From Aquabacterium sp. (GTDB lineage: Bacteria > Pseudomonadota > Gammaproteobacteria > Burkholderiales > Burkholderiaceae_C), in assembly GCA_023266355.1 (NCBI GenBank), contig JAHFQM010000005.1:124001-188000 (forward strand): 64,000 bases of DNA. Direction: 5' to 3'. This document shows positions 54,672-63,206 of the stretch, piece by piece. The notes under the pieces were generated by a model. That model was not told the DNA's origin, made no database searches, and saw nothing but the letters and a program-made list of their open reading frames with translations. The position numbers and the translations under genes are program-made. Each line of letters starts with the position of its first letter. The first letter of the stretch is position 1.

Positions 54672-55028
54672 TCAGGCGGCCAGGGCGACTTCGCGTTCGA
54701 GCACCGGTGCGACGGGCGCCGGGGTGCGGGCAGCGGCTTGTGCCGGGCTCGGGATTTCGCGGCGGATTTGCTCGCCGGCGTGCTCTTCTGCCACCTTCAG
54801 GTCGTAGGCGGTTTGCAGGTCCATCCAGTACTGCGGCGTGGTGCCAAAGAAGCGGGCCAGGCGCAGTGCCGAGTCGGGGCTGATGCCGCGGCGCTCACGC
54901 ACGATGTCGTTGACGCGGGGGGCCGGCACGTGCAGGCGGATGGCGAGGCCACTGGCAGACAGTCCATGTTGCTCCATGAACTTGCTGCGGAGGATGGCGC
55001 CGGGGTGGAGTGCTTCAGAGTAGTTCAT
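54672..55028 (-). CDS. HigA-family antitoxin without an adjacent toxin
   Basis: Xre-type helix-turn-helix protein of 118 residues. The HigA/VapI pattern is clear: LHPGAILRSKFMEQHGLS, AIRLHVPAPRVNDIVRERRG, SPDSALRLARFFGTTPQYW and DLQTAYDL. An Ala/Pro-rich tail follows. Starts at 55028 (given) or 55049 are both possible. Normally higB precedes higA. Here the 140 bases upstream hold no HigB-like frame, so it is an orphan or a regulator. Its control region is shared with a divergent Crp/Fnr gene. Confidence 0.85.
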   Translation of the reverse strand: MNYSEALHPGAILRSKFMEQHGLSASGLAIRLHVPAPRVNDIVRERRGISPDSALRLARFFGTTPQYWMDLQTAYDLKVAEEHAGEQIRREIPSPAQAAARTPAPVAPVLEREVALAA

Positions 55029-55063
55029 AGGACTTTTGGGTGGTGTCATTGTCGGACGGATGG

Positions 55064-55108
55064 ATCGTATGAGCTTTGTCCGGATTACATTGTCAAGACT
55101 CATACAAT
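55064..55108. promoter_or_regulatory. Shared operator/promoter between higA-like and Crp/Fnr genes
   Basis: The inverted repeat GTATGAG (55067-55073)/CTCATAC (55099-55105) brackets a perfect minus-strand -35 TTGACA (55096-55091). The right arm overlaps a plus-strand -10-like TACAAT (55103-55108). The layout suits an autoregulatory antitoxin operator acting on both genes. The -10 for higA is not clear. Confidence 0.5.
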
Positions 55109-55181
55109 TGCACGCAGAACATCTAACCATTTCGGGGGGTGATTATGCCCATACGGAGCGCATTTTGCGTTGAATGAAAAG

Positions 55182-55964
55182 ATGCACCGCCGATCTGAAG
55201 CCACGCCCCTGAATTTGCTGCCGGCACTGCGCACCCACGTCTGGTTCGCGAGCTGCCCCGAGGACTTCCAGGTGGCGCTGGTCGAGCGCTCCAGCCTGCT
55301 GCACCTGTCGGCGGGCGAGACGCTGTTCAAGTCCGATGAATTCCGCGATGGCCTGAGTTGCGTGGTCGCGGGCGCGCTCAAGCTCGGTTCGATGAGCCCG
55401 CACGATGGCACCCACCGGCTGACGCTGTACGTCGAGCCTTACCACTGGTTTGGCGAGATCAGCCTGATCGACCGACTGCCGCGCGCCATGCTGGCCGTGG
55501 CCGACACGCCGAGCACCGTGCTGGTGACGTCCCGTGTGCAACTGGAGGCCTGGTTGGACGAGCACCCGCAGCATTGGCGGGACGTGGCCCGGCTGGCCGG
55601 CAGCAAGCTGCGGCTGATGACGGTGGCGCTGGAGGACAGCGCCTCGCTGTCATTGCACCAGCGCCTGGCGCGGCGCCTGCTGTTTTCGGCGGTGAATTTT
55701 GGCCAGGTGGTGGCGCCATCGGGGCTGCGGCGCCACCTGCGCCTGCCGCAGGAGTACCTGGCGCAGATGATGGGCGTGTCGCGCCAGACCGTGAACAAGG
55801 CCTTGCGCGACATGGAGCGCGAGCGCGTGATCGCCTTGCACTACGCGGAAATCGAGATCCTCGACCTGGATGCACTGCTGGCGCGGGTCGGGGCGATCGA
55901 CCCCAACCTGATGCAGATGTTCACGGGCGTGGCGCCCGCGGGCGGGCTTCAGCCTTTGCGCTGA
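55182..55964 (+). CDS. Crp/Fnr-family transcription regulator
   Basis: Regulator of 260 residues. It has an N-terminal cyclic-nucleotide-binding-type beta barrel ([30 protein letters not shown] in part, [17 protein letters not shown]). A dimerisation helix and a C-terminal helix-turn-helix ([20 protein letters not shown]) follow. No Cys cluster for an iron-sulfur site is visible, so oxygen sensing of the FNR type is unlikely. The ATG at 55182 is given; a TTG four codons upstream is possible. Its 3' end overlaps purT (convergent) by 16 bases. Confidence 0.87.
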   Translation: MHRRSEATPLNLLPALRTHVWFASCPEDFQVALVERSSLLHLSAGETLFKSDEFRDGLSCVVAGALKLGSMSPHDGTHRLTLYVEPYHWFGEISLIDRLPRAMLAVADTPSTVLVTSRVQLEAWLDEHPQHWRDVARLAGSKLRLMTVALEDSASLSLHQRLARRLLFSAVNFGQVVAPSGLRRHLRLPQEYLAQMMGVSRQTVNKALRDMERERVIALHYAEIEILDLDALLARVGAIDPNLMQMFTGVAPAGGLQPLR

Positions 55965-57220
55965 AGCAGCGGCGCCTTCACCACCACCTTGGCCGCGGCG
56001 GTACGGGCCTTGGCGCGGGCAGCATCGACGTCGTCGGCGGTGGCCAGGGCCACGCCCATGCGGCGTTTGACGAAGCTCTCGGGCTTGCCGAACAGGCGGA
56101 TGTCGGTGCCCGGCTCTGACAGGGCTTGGGCGACGCCGTCGAAGGTGACGTCCTGGGTGTCCACGCCGCCATAGATCACGGCCGAGGCGCCGACGCTGCG
56201 CAGCGAGGTGTCCACCGGCAGGCCCAGGATGGCGCGGGCGTGCAGCTCGAACTCGCTTTGCACCTGGGTGCTCAGCGTGACCAGGCCGGTGTCGTGCGGG
56301 CGCGGGCTGACCTCGCTGAACCAGACCTGCTCGCCCTTGACGAACAACTCCACCCCGAACAGGCCCTGGCCGCCGAGGTTGTCGGTCACGGCCTTGGAGA
56401 TCTCGCGCGACTTGCGCAGGGCCTCCGGGTGCATGGGGTGGGGCTGCCAGCTCTCGACGTAATCCCCGCTGACCTGCTTGTGCCCGATCGGTTCACAAAA
56501 GTGAGTGATCACTTCACCCAGCTGGGCGCCACGGCCTGCCGCACGCACGGTGAGCTGGGTGATTTCGTAGTCGAAGTCGATGAAGCCCTCGACGATGACG
56601 CGGCCGTGGCTGACGCGGCCACCGGCCATGGCGTGGTCCCAGGCTGTCTGCACGTCGGCGGGGCCATCGATCTTGCTCTGGCCCTTGCCGGAGGAGCTCA
56701 TCACCGGCTTGACCACGCAGGGGTAGCCGATGCCCGGTTGGCCATTCACGCCGTCGATGGCGGCTTGCAGCTCGGCCAGCGAGTCGCAAAATTGGTAGGG
56801 GCTGGTCGGCAGGCCCAGGGTTTCGGCGGCCAGGCGGCGGATGCCTTCGCGGTCCATGGTCAGGCGGGCGGCGCGGGCGGTCGGGATGACACGCACTTGG
56901 CCCGCGGCTTCCATTTCTTCGAGCAGCGGCGTGGCGATGGCTTCGATTTCCGGCACGACCAGGTGCGGCTTCTCGGCTTCGATCAGGGCGCGCAGCTGGG
57001 CCGGATCGCTCATGGTGATCGTGCGGGCGTGGTGGGCGACCTGCTGGCCGGGGGCGTTCTCGTAGCGGTCGACCGCGATGGTCTCGACGCCCAGGCGCTG
57101 CAGCGCGATCAGCACTTCCTTGCCCAGCTCACCGGAGCCCAGCAGCATGACGCGCACCGCCGACGGCGACAGGGGCGTGCCCAGGGTGAGGGTGGTGACG
57201 GTCTGCGGGGTTGGGCTCAT
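55949..57220 (-). CDS. purT: Formate-dependent phosphoribosylglycinamide formyltransferase
   Basis: ATP-grasp enzyme of purine synthesis making FGAR from GAR and formate, 423 residues. Landmarks are [53 protein letters not shown] and the active-site block [13 protein letters not shown]. The ATG at 57220 gives the conserved N-terminus; in-frame sequence upstream belongs to the kinase gene on another frame. Confidence 0.95.
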   Translation of the reverse strand: MSPTPQTVTTLTLGTPLSPSAVRVMLLGSGELGKEVLIALQRLGVETIAVDRYENAPGQQVAHHARTITMSDPAQLRALIEAEKPHLVVPEIEAIATPLLEEMEAAGQVRVIPTARAARLTMDREGIRRLAAETLGLPTSPYQFCDSLAELQAAIDGVNGQPGIGYPCVVKPVMSSSGKGQSKIDGPADVQTAWDHAMAGGRVSHGRVIVEGFIDFDYEITQLTVRAAGRGAQLGEVITHFCEPIGHKQVSGDYVESWQPHPMHPEALRKSREISKAVTDNLGGQGLFGVELFVKGEQVWFSEVSPRPHDTGLVTLSTQVQSEFELHARAILGLPVDTSLRSVGASAVIYGGVDTQDVTFDGVAQALSEPGTDIRLFGKPESFVKRRMGVALATADDVDAARAKARTAAAKVVVKAPLLQRKG

Positions 57221-57254
57221 GGTGGGTCGTTCCTTAGGGGGGCGAGTGCGCCGA

Positions 57255-58631
57255 TCACGACATTGTGGCGCGAGCCAGGGGGTGTGCGTCGCCGTGCAGG
57301 GGCAGCAGCACCGTGAAACGTGTGCCTTGCTGCGGCGTGCTGTCCACTTCCAGGCGGCCGTCGAGGCGGTCCACCAGGCGGCGCACCACCGCCAGGCCGA
57401 GGCCTGTGCCTTCGGCGCGGGGCAGGCGGCGATCTTCCAGGCGCACATAGGGCTCGAAGATCTTGGCCATGGCCTCGGGCGCGATGCCCAGGCCGGTGTC
57501 GTGCACCGACAGCGCCACCGCATCGGTGGCCAGGGCGGTGTCGTCGACCTCGTTGTGAACCTCGCCGTGGACGCGGGTGCGGGCGTGCCGCACGGCCAGC
57601 CGCACTGTGATCTTGCCTTCGGAGGTGTACTTCAGGGCGTTGTGCAGCAGGTTGTCGAGGATCTGGCGCACGCGGGTGGGGTCGGATTCGGCGTCGCGCA
57701 GGCGGGCGTCGCTGGCGATGTCGCACTGCAGGTTCAGGCCACGGGAGCGCGCGCGCGACTGCAGCGCCTCGCAGCTGTCCTGCACGAGCTTGGGCAGGTC
57801 CACCGGCTGCAGGTGCATCTGCCAGGCCGGGTTGTCGAGCCGGGTGTACTCGGTGACGTCGCGCAAGTGGGCTTCCAGCTGGGCCGCCACCTGGCGCAGG
57901 CGGTCGATGGCGCGCCGCTCGACCTGGCCGCGCACCTTGAGGTCCAGCAGGTCGATGGAGCCCAGCATGGACTGCAGCGGCGTGCGGATCTCATGCGACA
58001 GCATGGCCAGGAAGCGTTCGCGGTCGGCTTGCGCTCTCAGCTCGGCCCGGCTCAAGCGGCTGTGCAGCACGCTGATGTAGGACAGCGCCAGGATGCACAT
58101 GGGGTGCGTGATCAGCAGGGTGAACCAGAAATGGCCCAGCGGGTCGCCGTTGCGCGGCGGCGGCAGACCGAACAGGCAGAGGTAGGCGATGACCACGCCC
58201 GCGTAGGTCAGCCAGCTCAGCAGCGCCGCCCCCCGCACCATGACCACGAAAGCCGCCATGTACAGGATGGGCATGAACTGCGCGTTCGAGGCCACCTCGT
58301 ACAGCTTGTTGGGCTGGGCCGAAATGGTGGCCGACACCAGCGAGCCAATGAAGTAAATGGCCGATGCCACCGTGCTGGCCGCCGAGGCCCAGGGGTGCCA
58401 GTGCGGGCGCCACCACACCGCCAGGGCGCTGCCGCCCAGCACCGCCGACACCATGGGCACGGTGATGCTGGCCCAGGTGCTGTTCATGCCGGCGCGCTCG
58501 TCGGCCCACCAGACCAGGAAGGTGCCGATGGCCGACAGGGCCGTGAGCCAGCGTGTCAGGGCCACGCGCGCGCCGGGGGAGCCCGGCTCCCGCTGCACGC
58601 GCCGGGGCGGTGGCACCACGTAGCGGCTCAT
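57255..58631 (-). CDS. Membrane-bound sensor histidine kinase
   Basis: Histidine kinase of 458 residues. The N-terminal half has about six hydrophobic helices and no large periplasmic domain. The H-box is [17 protein letters not shown], then the N-box [12 protein letters not shown]1 VHDTGLGI and G2 [12 protein letters not shown]. Its ATG overlaps the stop of the upstream BetR-type response regulator (ATGA), so they form a two-component pair. Confidence 0.9.
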   Translation of the reverse strand: MSRYVVPPPRRVQREPGSPGARVALTRWLTALSAIGTFLVWWADERAGMNSTWASITVPMVSAVLGGSALAVWWRPHWHPWASAASTVASAIYFIGSLVSATISAQPNKLYEVASNAQFMPILYMAAFVVMVRGAALLSWLTYAGVVIAYLCLFGLPPPRNGDPLGHFWFTLLITHPMCILALSYISVLHSRLSRAELRAQADRERFLAMLSHEIRTPLQSMLGSIDLLDLKVRGQVERRAIDRLRQVAAQLEAHLRDVTEYTRLDNPAWQMHLQPVDLPKLVQDSCEALQSRARSRGLNLQCDIASDARLRDAESDPTRVRQILDNLLHNALKYTSEGKITVRLAVRHARTRVHGEVHNEVDDTALATDAVALSVHDTGLGIAPEAMAKIFEPYVRLEDRRLPRAEGTGLGLAVVRRLVDRLDGRLEVDSTPQQGTRFTVLLPLHGDAHPLARATMS

Positions 58632-59629
58632 GGCTGCGGGGATGGTGGGGCTTGCAGTCTGTCCAGGCTGCTTTGGATGGCGGCCGTCAGCACGGCCGGG
58701 CGCACCGGTTTTTCGAAGAAGGTCACGCCCTGGGTGCGCAGCATGGTCGCCAGCGTGGCTTCGGAGGCCGTGCCGTCGCGCAACTGCCCGGTGAGCAAGA
58801 TGATGGGGACCTGGGCCTGCCGTCGGCGGATCTCTTCGACCACGCTTTGCGAGGTCTGGCCGCCCGAGAGGATGAGGTCCACCACGTAGGCGTCGAAGTG
58901 GCTGCCTGCCTGCAGCGGTTGCAACAGGGCGTCGGCGCTGGTGAAGGGCTCGGCATCGAAGCCCATCTCGTGGAACCAGTCCACGAGGGTCTGCGCGGCA
59001 CAGGGGTCGTCGTCGAGCACGGCGATGCGCAGGCGGGGTTGGTCGTCGGGCGACTCCAGCTGGAGCTGCTCGATGCGGTAGCAGGCGCCCGCGGGGTTCA
59101 GCGCCAGGACCCGGGCTGCGCTGCCCACCACCCAGGACTGGCCGAGGTGGGTGGCCAGCAGTTCCTGGGTGTCGGTGGCGCTGGGCGTGCACTGGGCGCC
59201 GAGGTGGATGGTGCAGGGCAATTCCAGCGCGTCGGCCAGCAAAAGGGCGGGCTGGCCCGCGCGGAAGTCGCCCCCACCGCTTGCCGCGCCCACGCCCACA
59301 CCCGCGCCAAAGGGCAGGGCGCCGAGCACCGCGTGCTGCGCGAAGACGGCGTCGAGCGATTCGCCATAGTGACGGCACAGCGCCAAAATCTCACCAAAGA
59401 GCCACACCGCGCCGCGGAGCTTGCGCCGCGCCTGGCTGATTGATATCGCGCATATTTGCGCGATTTCCGTGGCCTGGTGCCGCGGGCTCACCCCGTGGCG
59501 GCCCAGCAAATCGGACACGCAGCCGGCCATCCACCCCGCAGAGAGCTCGTCTGCCTGAGGCTGCTTGTCGGGATAGGTGGAAGCGTCCATGCGAGAAAGT
59601 GTGACCGAATTCCCAGGGCGCTCGCGCAT
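58628..59629 (-). CDS. Response regulator with N-terminal BetR domain and C-terminal receiver
   Basis: A 333-residue protein. The N-terminal region (about 30-100: VSDLLGRHGVSPRHQATEIA, SISQARRKLRGAVWLFGEIL) is a BetR-like helix-turn-helix. A middle region (about 105-190) precedes a C-terminal receiver domain with LRIAVLDDDP (acidic pocket), YVVDLILSGG (phospho-acceptor Asp), LLTGQ and FFEKPV (Lys). The output domain comes first, the reverse of the usual order. AAGGG lies 7 bases before the ATG at 59629; a second ATG at 59590 is possible. Target unknown. Confidence 0.82.
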   Translation of the reverse strand: MRERPGNSVTLSRMDASTYPDKQPQADELSAGWMAGCVSDLLGRHGVSPRHQATEIAQICAISISQARRKLRGAVWLFGEILALCRHYGESLDAVFAQHAVLGALPFGAGVGVGAASGGGDFRAGQPALLLADALELPCTIHLGAQCTPSATDTQELLATHLGQSWVVGSAARVLALNPAGACYRIEQLQLESPDDQPRLRIAVLDDDPCAAQTLVDWFHEMGFDAEPFTSADALLQPLQAGSHFDAYVVDLILSGGQTSQSVVEEIRRRQAQVPIILLTGQLRDGTASEATLATMLRTQGVTFFEKPVRPAVLTAAIQSSLDRLQAPPSPQP

Positions 59630-59707
59630 GGCCGAACCCTTGGTGACATCTCAATACGTAACAGTGCGTCAAAAATGATCGTATCAGGCATTCTTGCTCA
59701 CTACAAT

Positions 59708-59891
59708 GGCCTTCGATGCGCTGAACAAACAACATGTTCGATCACAACAGAACAAGGCGCTGCTCAGGGAACATTCAGAACCGTGCCGTTGTCTGTGCTT
59801 GCACAACGCAGCGACACACAACGACAGGCTCCAGCAGCCTGACCGTTGGCGCCTTTGGCTTTCAAAACCGCCCTCAGGGTGGTTTTTTTTT
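59708..59891 (+). ncRNA. Candidate non-coding RNA of about 180 nt ending in an intrinsic terminator
   Basis: Lies between the divergent regulator gene and mtnN. A TACAAT box (59702-59707) precedes it. The 3' end is a 9-bp hairpin AAACCGCCC/GGGTGGTTT (59865-59873 with 59877-59885) followed by nine Ts. Inside, AAGGCGC (59754-59760) pairs with GCGCCTT (59849-59855), TCAGG with CCTGA, and CGTTGT with ACAACG, forming an elongated rod, with a small GAACA/TGTTC hairpin near the 5' end. Size and rod shape recall 6S RNA, but I see no diagnostic 6S sequence. It could also be an mtnN leader. Confidence 0.5.
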
Positions 59892-59904
59892 GTGCGGATG
59901 GGGG

Positions 59905-60771
59905 ATGATGGCTGGCATGCCGCACCCCGCTGACGCCCGCACCGACCCCGCAAACCCTCCAGGCCCCATTGGCATCATGGCCGCGATGCCGCAGGAGCTC
60001 CAAGCCCTGCTCGACCTGATGCCGGACGAGTCCCGCGTCCAGCGCGGTGGGCGCGAGTTCTGGCGCGGTCACCTGGGTGGGCGCGAGGTGGTGGCGGTGC
60101 TCTCGGGCATCGGCAAGGTGGCGGCCGCCACCACCGCCACCTTGCTGGCCGATGCCTTCGGGGTGTCGCAGCTGTGGTTCACCGGCGTGGCCGGTGGTTT
60201 GGGCGCCGACGTGCGCGTGGGCGATGTCGTGGTGGCCAGCGCCTTGCTGCAGCACGATCTGGACGCGTCCCCGCTGTTCCCGCGCCACGAGGTGCCGGGC
60301 CTGGGTGTCAGCCGTTTGCACCCGCCCGCGGCCTTGGTCACGCAGGTGGCCGAAGCGGTGGCCGAGGCCTTGTCGCCGCAGGCCCTGGCGCCGGGCGGCC
60401 CGCTATCCCACATCCACCTGGACACCCTGGGCTTGCACGCCCCGCGCGTGCACACGGGCCTGATCGTCAGCGGCGACCAGTTCGTCAACAGTGCCGAGGA
60501 TGCCGACACCTTGCGCCACCACCTGCCCGATGTGCTGGCGGTGGAGATGGAAGGCGCGGCGGTGGCGCAGGTCTGCGTGGCCTTCGGGCTGCCGTATGCC
60601 GTCGTCCGCACGGTTTCTGACCGGGCCGATGCCTCGGCGCACGTGGATTTCGAGCGCTTTGTGCGCAGCGTGGCCAGCCCGTATTCGCTGGCCATCGCGA
60701 TGGCGCTTTTGAAGGCCTTGCCGAGGGTCGCGCCGGATGGTGCCGTGGCCGGGCCGCAGGCACATTCCTGA
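59905..60771 (+). CDS. mtnN: 5'-methylthioadenosine/S-adenosylhomocysteine nucleosidase
   Basis: Cleaves MTA and SAH to adenine and a thioribosyl product, in methyl-cycle recycling; 288 residues from 59905. Family blocks are GPIGIMAAMPQELQALLDLM, VLSGIGKVAAATTATLLAD, the ribose-binding VEMEGAAVAQV and the catalytic Asp region RTVSDRADASAHVDF. Starts at 59905, 59908 and 59917 are all in frame; the first is given. A transcription terminator stands directly upstream, so its own promoter or read-through is needed. Confidence 0.9.
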   Translation: MMAGMPHPADARTDPANPPGPIGIMAAMPQELQALLDLMPDESRVQRGGREFWRGHLGGREVVAVLSGIGKVAAATTATLLADAFGVSQLWFTGVAGGLGADVRVGDVVVASALLQHDLDASPLFPRHEVPGLGVSRLHPPAALVTQVAEAVAEALSPQALAPGGPLSHIHLDTLGLHAPRVHTGLIVSGDQFVNSAEDADTLRHHLPDVLAVEMEGAAVAQVCVAFGLPYAVVRTVSDRADASAHVDFERFVRSVASPYSLAIAMALLKALPRVAPDGAVAGPQAHS

Positions 60772-60774
60772 GCC

Positions 60775-61077
60775 ATGGACCGCTACACCACCTTCCGCGA
60801 CTTCTACCCCTTCTACCTGTCCCAGCACCAGGACCGCACCTGCCGGCGCCTGCACGTGGTGGGCTCGCTGACGGTGCTGGCCTTGCTGGCCTATGCCGTG
60901 GGTACGCAGCAATGGCAGGCGCTGTGGGCCTTGCCGGTGGTGGGTTATGGCTTTGCCTGGGTGGGGCACTTCCGCTTCGAGCGCAACCGACCGGCCACGT
61001 TCACCTACCCGCTCTACAGCCTGATGGGCGATTGGGTGATGTTCTGGCAGACGATCACGGGTCGGCTGCCTTTGTGA
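60775..61077 (+). CDS. Mpo1-like/DUF962 membrane protein
   Basis: A 100-residue protein with two hydrophobic segments. The DUF962/Mpo1 signatures are FYPFYLSQHQDRTCRRLHVVGS and WVGHFRFERNRPATFTYPLYSLMGD, with the His residues likely to bind iron. Fungal Mpo1 is a dioxygenase acting on 2-hydroxy fatty acids; the bacterial role is inferred. It starts 3 bases after mtnN and is probably co-transcribed. Confidence 0.88.
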   Translation: MDRYTTFRDFYPFYLSQHQDRTCRRLHVVGSLTVLALLAYAVGTQQWQALWALPVVGYGFAWVGHFRFERNRPATFTYPLYSLMGDWVMFWQTITGRLPL

Positions 61078-61113
61078 GTTGATTTGTGAGCTGAGACTGC
61101 CCCTCGGGCGCGC

Positions 61114-62448
61114 TCAGGCCTCGTCAGGCGTGTGCACAGGCCAGTGCAGCGCGATGGCCGCACCGGGCATGGCCGGGTCTGACAGGTCAGGCGCCAAGAG
61201 CTGCAGGCGTCCGCCGTGGGTCCGGGCGACCATGTCGGCCAGGGTGAGGCCCAGCCCCAAGCCCAAGCCTTCTTGCGGGCCTTGCGCATCGAGGGCTCGT
61301 TGCAGCCGTTCGCGCTGTTCTGCGGAGATGCCGCTGCCGTTGTCGCGCAGCGTGAGCCGCACCTGGGCGCCGTCCAGGCTGGCGTGGACGTGGATGCGCC
61401 GCGCGCCGTGCCGCACCGAGTTGTCCAGCAGGTTGGAGAGGGCGGCGCTCAGCAGGTCGGGGTCACAGGGCAGGATGTCGGCGCCGCTGGCCTCCACGAC
61501 CGCATCTTGCAAGGGCAGGCGCTGCAGCAGGGCCGACACGGAGGTGTCTTGCCATTGCAGTTCGCCGCCGGTGCGGAACAGGGTGATGAGGGCGGTGACG
61601 ACCCGGCGCAGGCGGGCGGCGGCTTCGCGCGTCTGCGTCAGGCGCGGTTGCAGCTGGGGCGGCGCTTCCTTGAGCGCCACGGCGAGTTGGGCGTCCATGC
61701 CGGCCAGTGGGGTGCGCAGGGCGTGGGCCGCGTGGGCGGCCAGGGCGCGTTCGTGTGCCACGCGCTGGGCCAGGCGCTGGGTCAGGCCCTCGATGGCGTC
61801 CACCAGGGGTTGCAGTTCGGTGCGGGTGGCGGCCAGGCCGGGCGCCTGCGGGTGCAGGGGGTCGAGTTCGGCGACCTCGCTGGAGAGGTCGAGCAGGGGT
61901 TGCAGTTCGCGGCGCAGGCCGCGGTTGAGCCACCAGGCGGCGCACAGGCCGAGCAGCAGGGTCAGGCCGACCGAGGTGCCCATGGCCAGCCACATCGTGG
62001 CCCGGCGGGTGTCTTCGCGCTGCGCCACGTGCAGCACGCTGTGGCCGTTGCGCATGGGCAAGGTGAAGACGTGCCACAGGCCCAGGGCTTCGTCGGTGAA
62101 GCCTTCGGTCTGGCGCTCGGTCAGGCGGGATTCGGGCGCCTTGTGCGATCTCAGCACCACGCGGCCTTGCGTGTCCACCAGCTGCCAGACCAGGTTTTCC
62201 TGGTGCGGTGGGGCGGGCAGCATCCCCTCGGGGGCTGGGTTGCTGTCGCGGTCGGCCACGGCGACCAGGCCGTAGAGGATTTCGGCCGATTCGCGCAAGG
62301 CGCCGTCCAGCAGGTCGTCGAGCACCTCGTGCGTCAGCAGGCCGACGCCCGCGGTCATGCCCAGCCCCCAGACGATGGCGATGCCGCCCAGCACGCGGCT
62401 CAGGCGCTGGCGGATGGAGGGCAGGGCGCGCGCGCTCATCGCGCTCAT
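61114..62448 (-). CDS. Sensor histidine kinase (QseC/CusS-like)
   Basis: Kinase of 444 residues. Two transmembrane segments (about 15-40 and 155-175) flank a periplasmic sensor domain of about 110 residues. A HAMP-like linker, the H-box AAHAAHALRTPLAGM, N-box SNLLDNSVRHGA and G-boxes RDNGSGIS and GLGLGLTLADMVA follow. The ATG overlaps the regulator stop (ATGA). Paired with the PhoB-type regulator and divergent from an RND efflux adaptor gene, it may sense a metal or drug. Confidence 0.9.
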   Translation of the reverse strand: MSAMSARALPSIRQRLSRVLGGIAIVWGLGMTAGVGLLTHEVLDDLLDGALRESAEILYGLVAVADRDSNPAPEGMLPAPPHQENLVWQLVDTQGRVVLRSHKAPESRLTERQTEGFTDEALGLWHVFTLPMRNGHSVLHVAQREDTRRATMWLAMGTSVGLTLLLGLCAAWWLNRGLRRELQPLLDLSSEVAELDPLHPQAPGLAATRTELQPLVDAIEGLTQRLAQRVAHERALAAHAAHALRTPLAGMDAQLAVALKEAPPQLQPRLTQTREAAARLRRVVTALITLFRTGGELQWQDTSVSALLQRLPLQDAVVEASGADILPCDPDLLSAALSNLLDNSVRHGARRIHVHASLDGAQVRLTLRDNGSGISAEQRERLQRALDAQGPQEGLGLGLGLTLADMVARTHGGRLQLLAPDLSDPAMPGAAIALHWPVHTPDEA

Positions 62449-63113
62449 GCTTCGGAGGGGATGCGGTAGCCCAGGCCGCGCACGGTTTCGATCAGGCTGC
62501 GTCCGAGCTTGCGACGCAGGTTGGCGATGTGCACCTCGATGACGTTGCTCTGCGCGTTGCCATCGCCGCCGACCAGCCCTTCCAGCGCGGCCTTCTCGAC
62601 GATGCGGCCGCTGCGGTTGACCAGCGCTTCCAGCAGCTGCCATTCGCGCGCGGTGAGCTCGACGCGGTCCAGCCGTTCGTGCTGGCGCAGCCACACGCTG
62701 CGGGCTTGCAGGTCGATCTCGATGTCGCCCACGCGTTTGCGGCCGCTGGGGGCGCCGGCGGCGCGGCGGTGCACGGCGTGCAGGCGCGCGAGCAGCTCCT
62801 CGGGCTCGAAGGGTTTGACGAGGTAGTCGTCTGCGCCCGATTCCAGGCCGGTGATGCGGTCCTTGAGCAGGTCGCGCGCGGTCAGCATCAGGATGGGGCG
62901 CATGTCGTTCTGGCGCCTCAGGCTGCGCACCCAGTCCAGGCCGGAGCCGTCGGGCAGCTGCCAGTCCACCAGCAGGGCGTCATGGTGTTCGCCCACCAGG
63001 CAGCGGGCATCGAGCAGGCGTTGGGCCCAGTCCACCGTGTGGCCCTCGGCACGCAGGAAATCGCGCAGGCCTTCGCCCAGGATCGGGTCGTCTTCCAGCA
63101 GGAGCAATTTCAT
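62445..63113 (-). CDS. OmpR/PhoB-family response regulator
   Basis: Two-domain regulator of 222 residues. The receiver has acidic pocket LLLEDDP, phospho-acceptor D52 in LLVDWQLPDGSG, and KPF. A C-terminal winged helix follows (DRVELTAREWQLLEALVNRSGRIV and NVIEVHIANLRRKLG in part). The start is the ATG giving MKLLLLEDD, 93 bases from the divergent adaptor gene. It probably regulates that efflux operon. Confidence 0.93.
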   Translation of the reverse strand: MKLLLLEDDPILGEGLRDFLRAEGHTVDWAQRLLDARCLVGEHHDALLVDWQLPDGSGLDWVRSLRRQNDMRPILMLTARDLLKDRITGLESGADDYLVKPFEPEELLARLHAVHRRAAGAPSGRKRVGDIEIDLQARSVWLRQHERLDRVELTAREWQLLEALVNRSGRIVEKAALEGLVGGDGNAQSNVIEVHIANLRRKLGRSLIETVRGLGYRIPSEA

Positions 63114-63206
63114 GCCCAAACGTTAGCATGGGGGCCTGCCCGCCGTGTTCAGCTTGGCTTCATGTTGCAGCGCGACACTGTGAGCGATCCATGAAAAGGT
63201 GAGCCG

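Noticed and set aside
55029..55181. HigB toxin upstream of higA
   Set aside because: The region is only about 150 bases, AT-richer, and holds no RelE/HigB-like frame on the minus strand.
59708..59891. SRP 4.5S RNA or SAH riboswitch as identity of the candidate RNA
   Set aside because: The GGTCAGGTCCGGAAGG-type SRP core and the known SAH-riboswitch consensus blocks are absent.
59694..59933. 79-codon frame MAFDALNKQH.. upstream of mtnN
   Set aside because: It reads through the terminator T-run as Phe-Phe-Phe and overlaps the mtnN start; no ribosome-binding site or homology seen.
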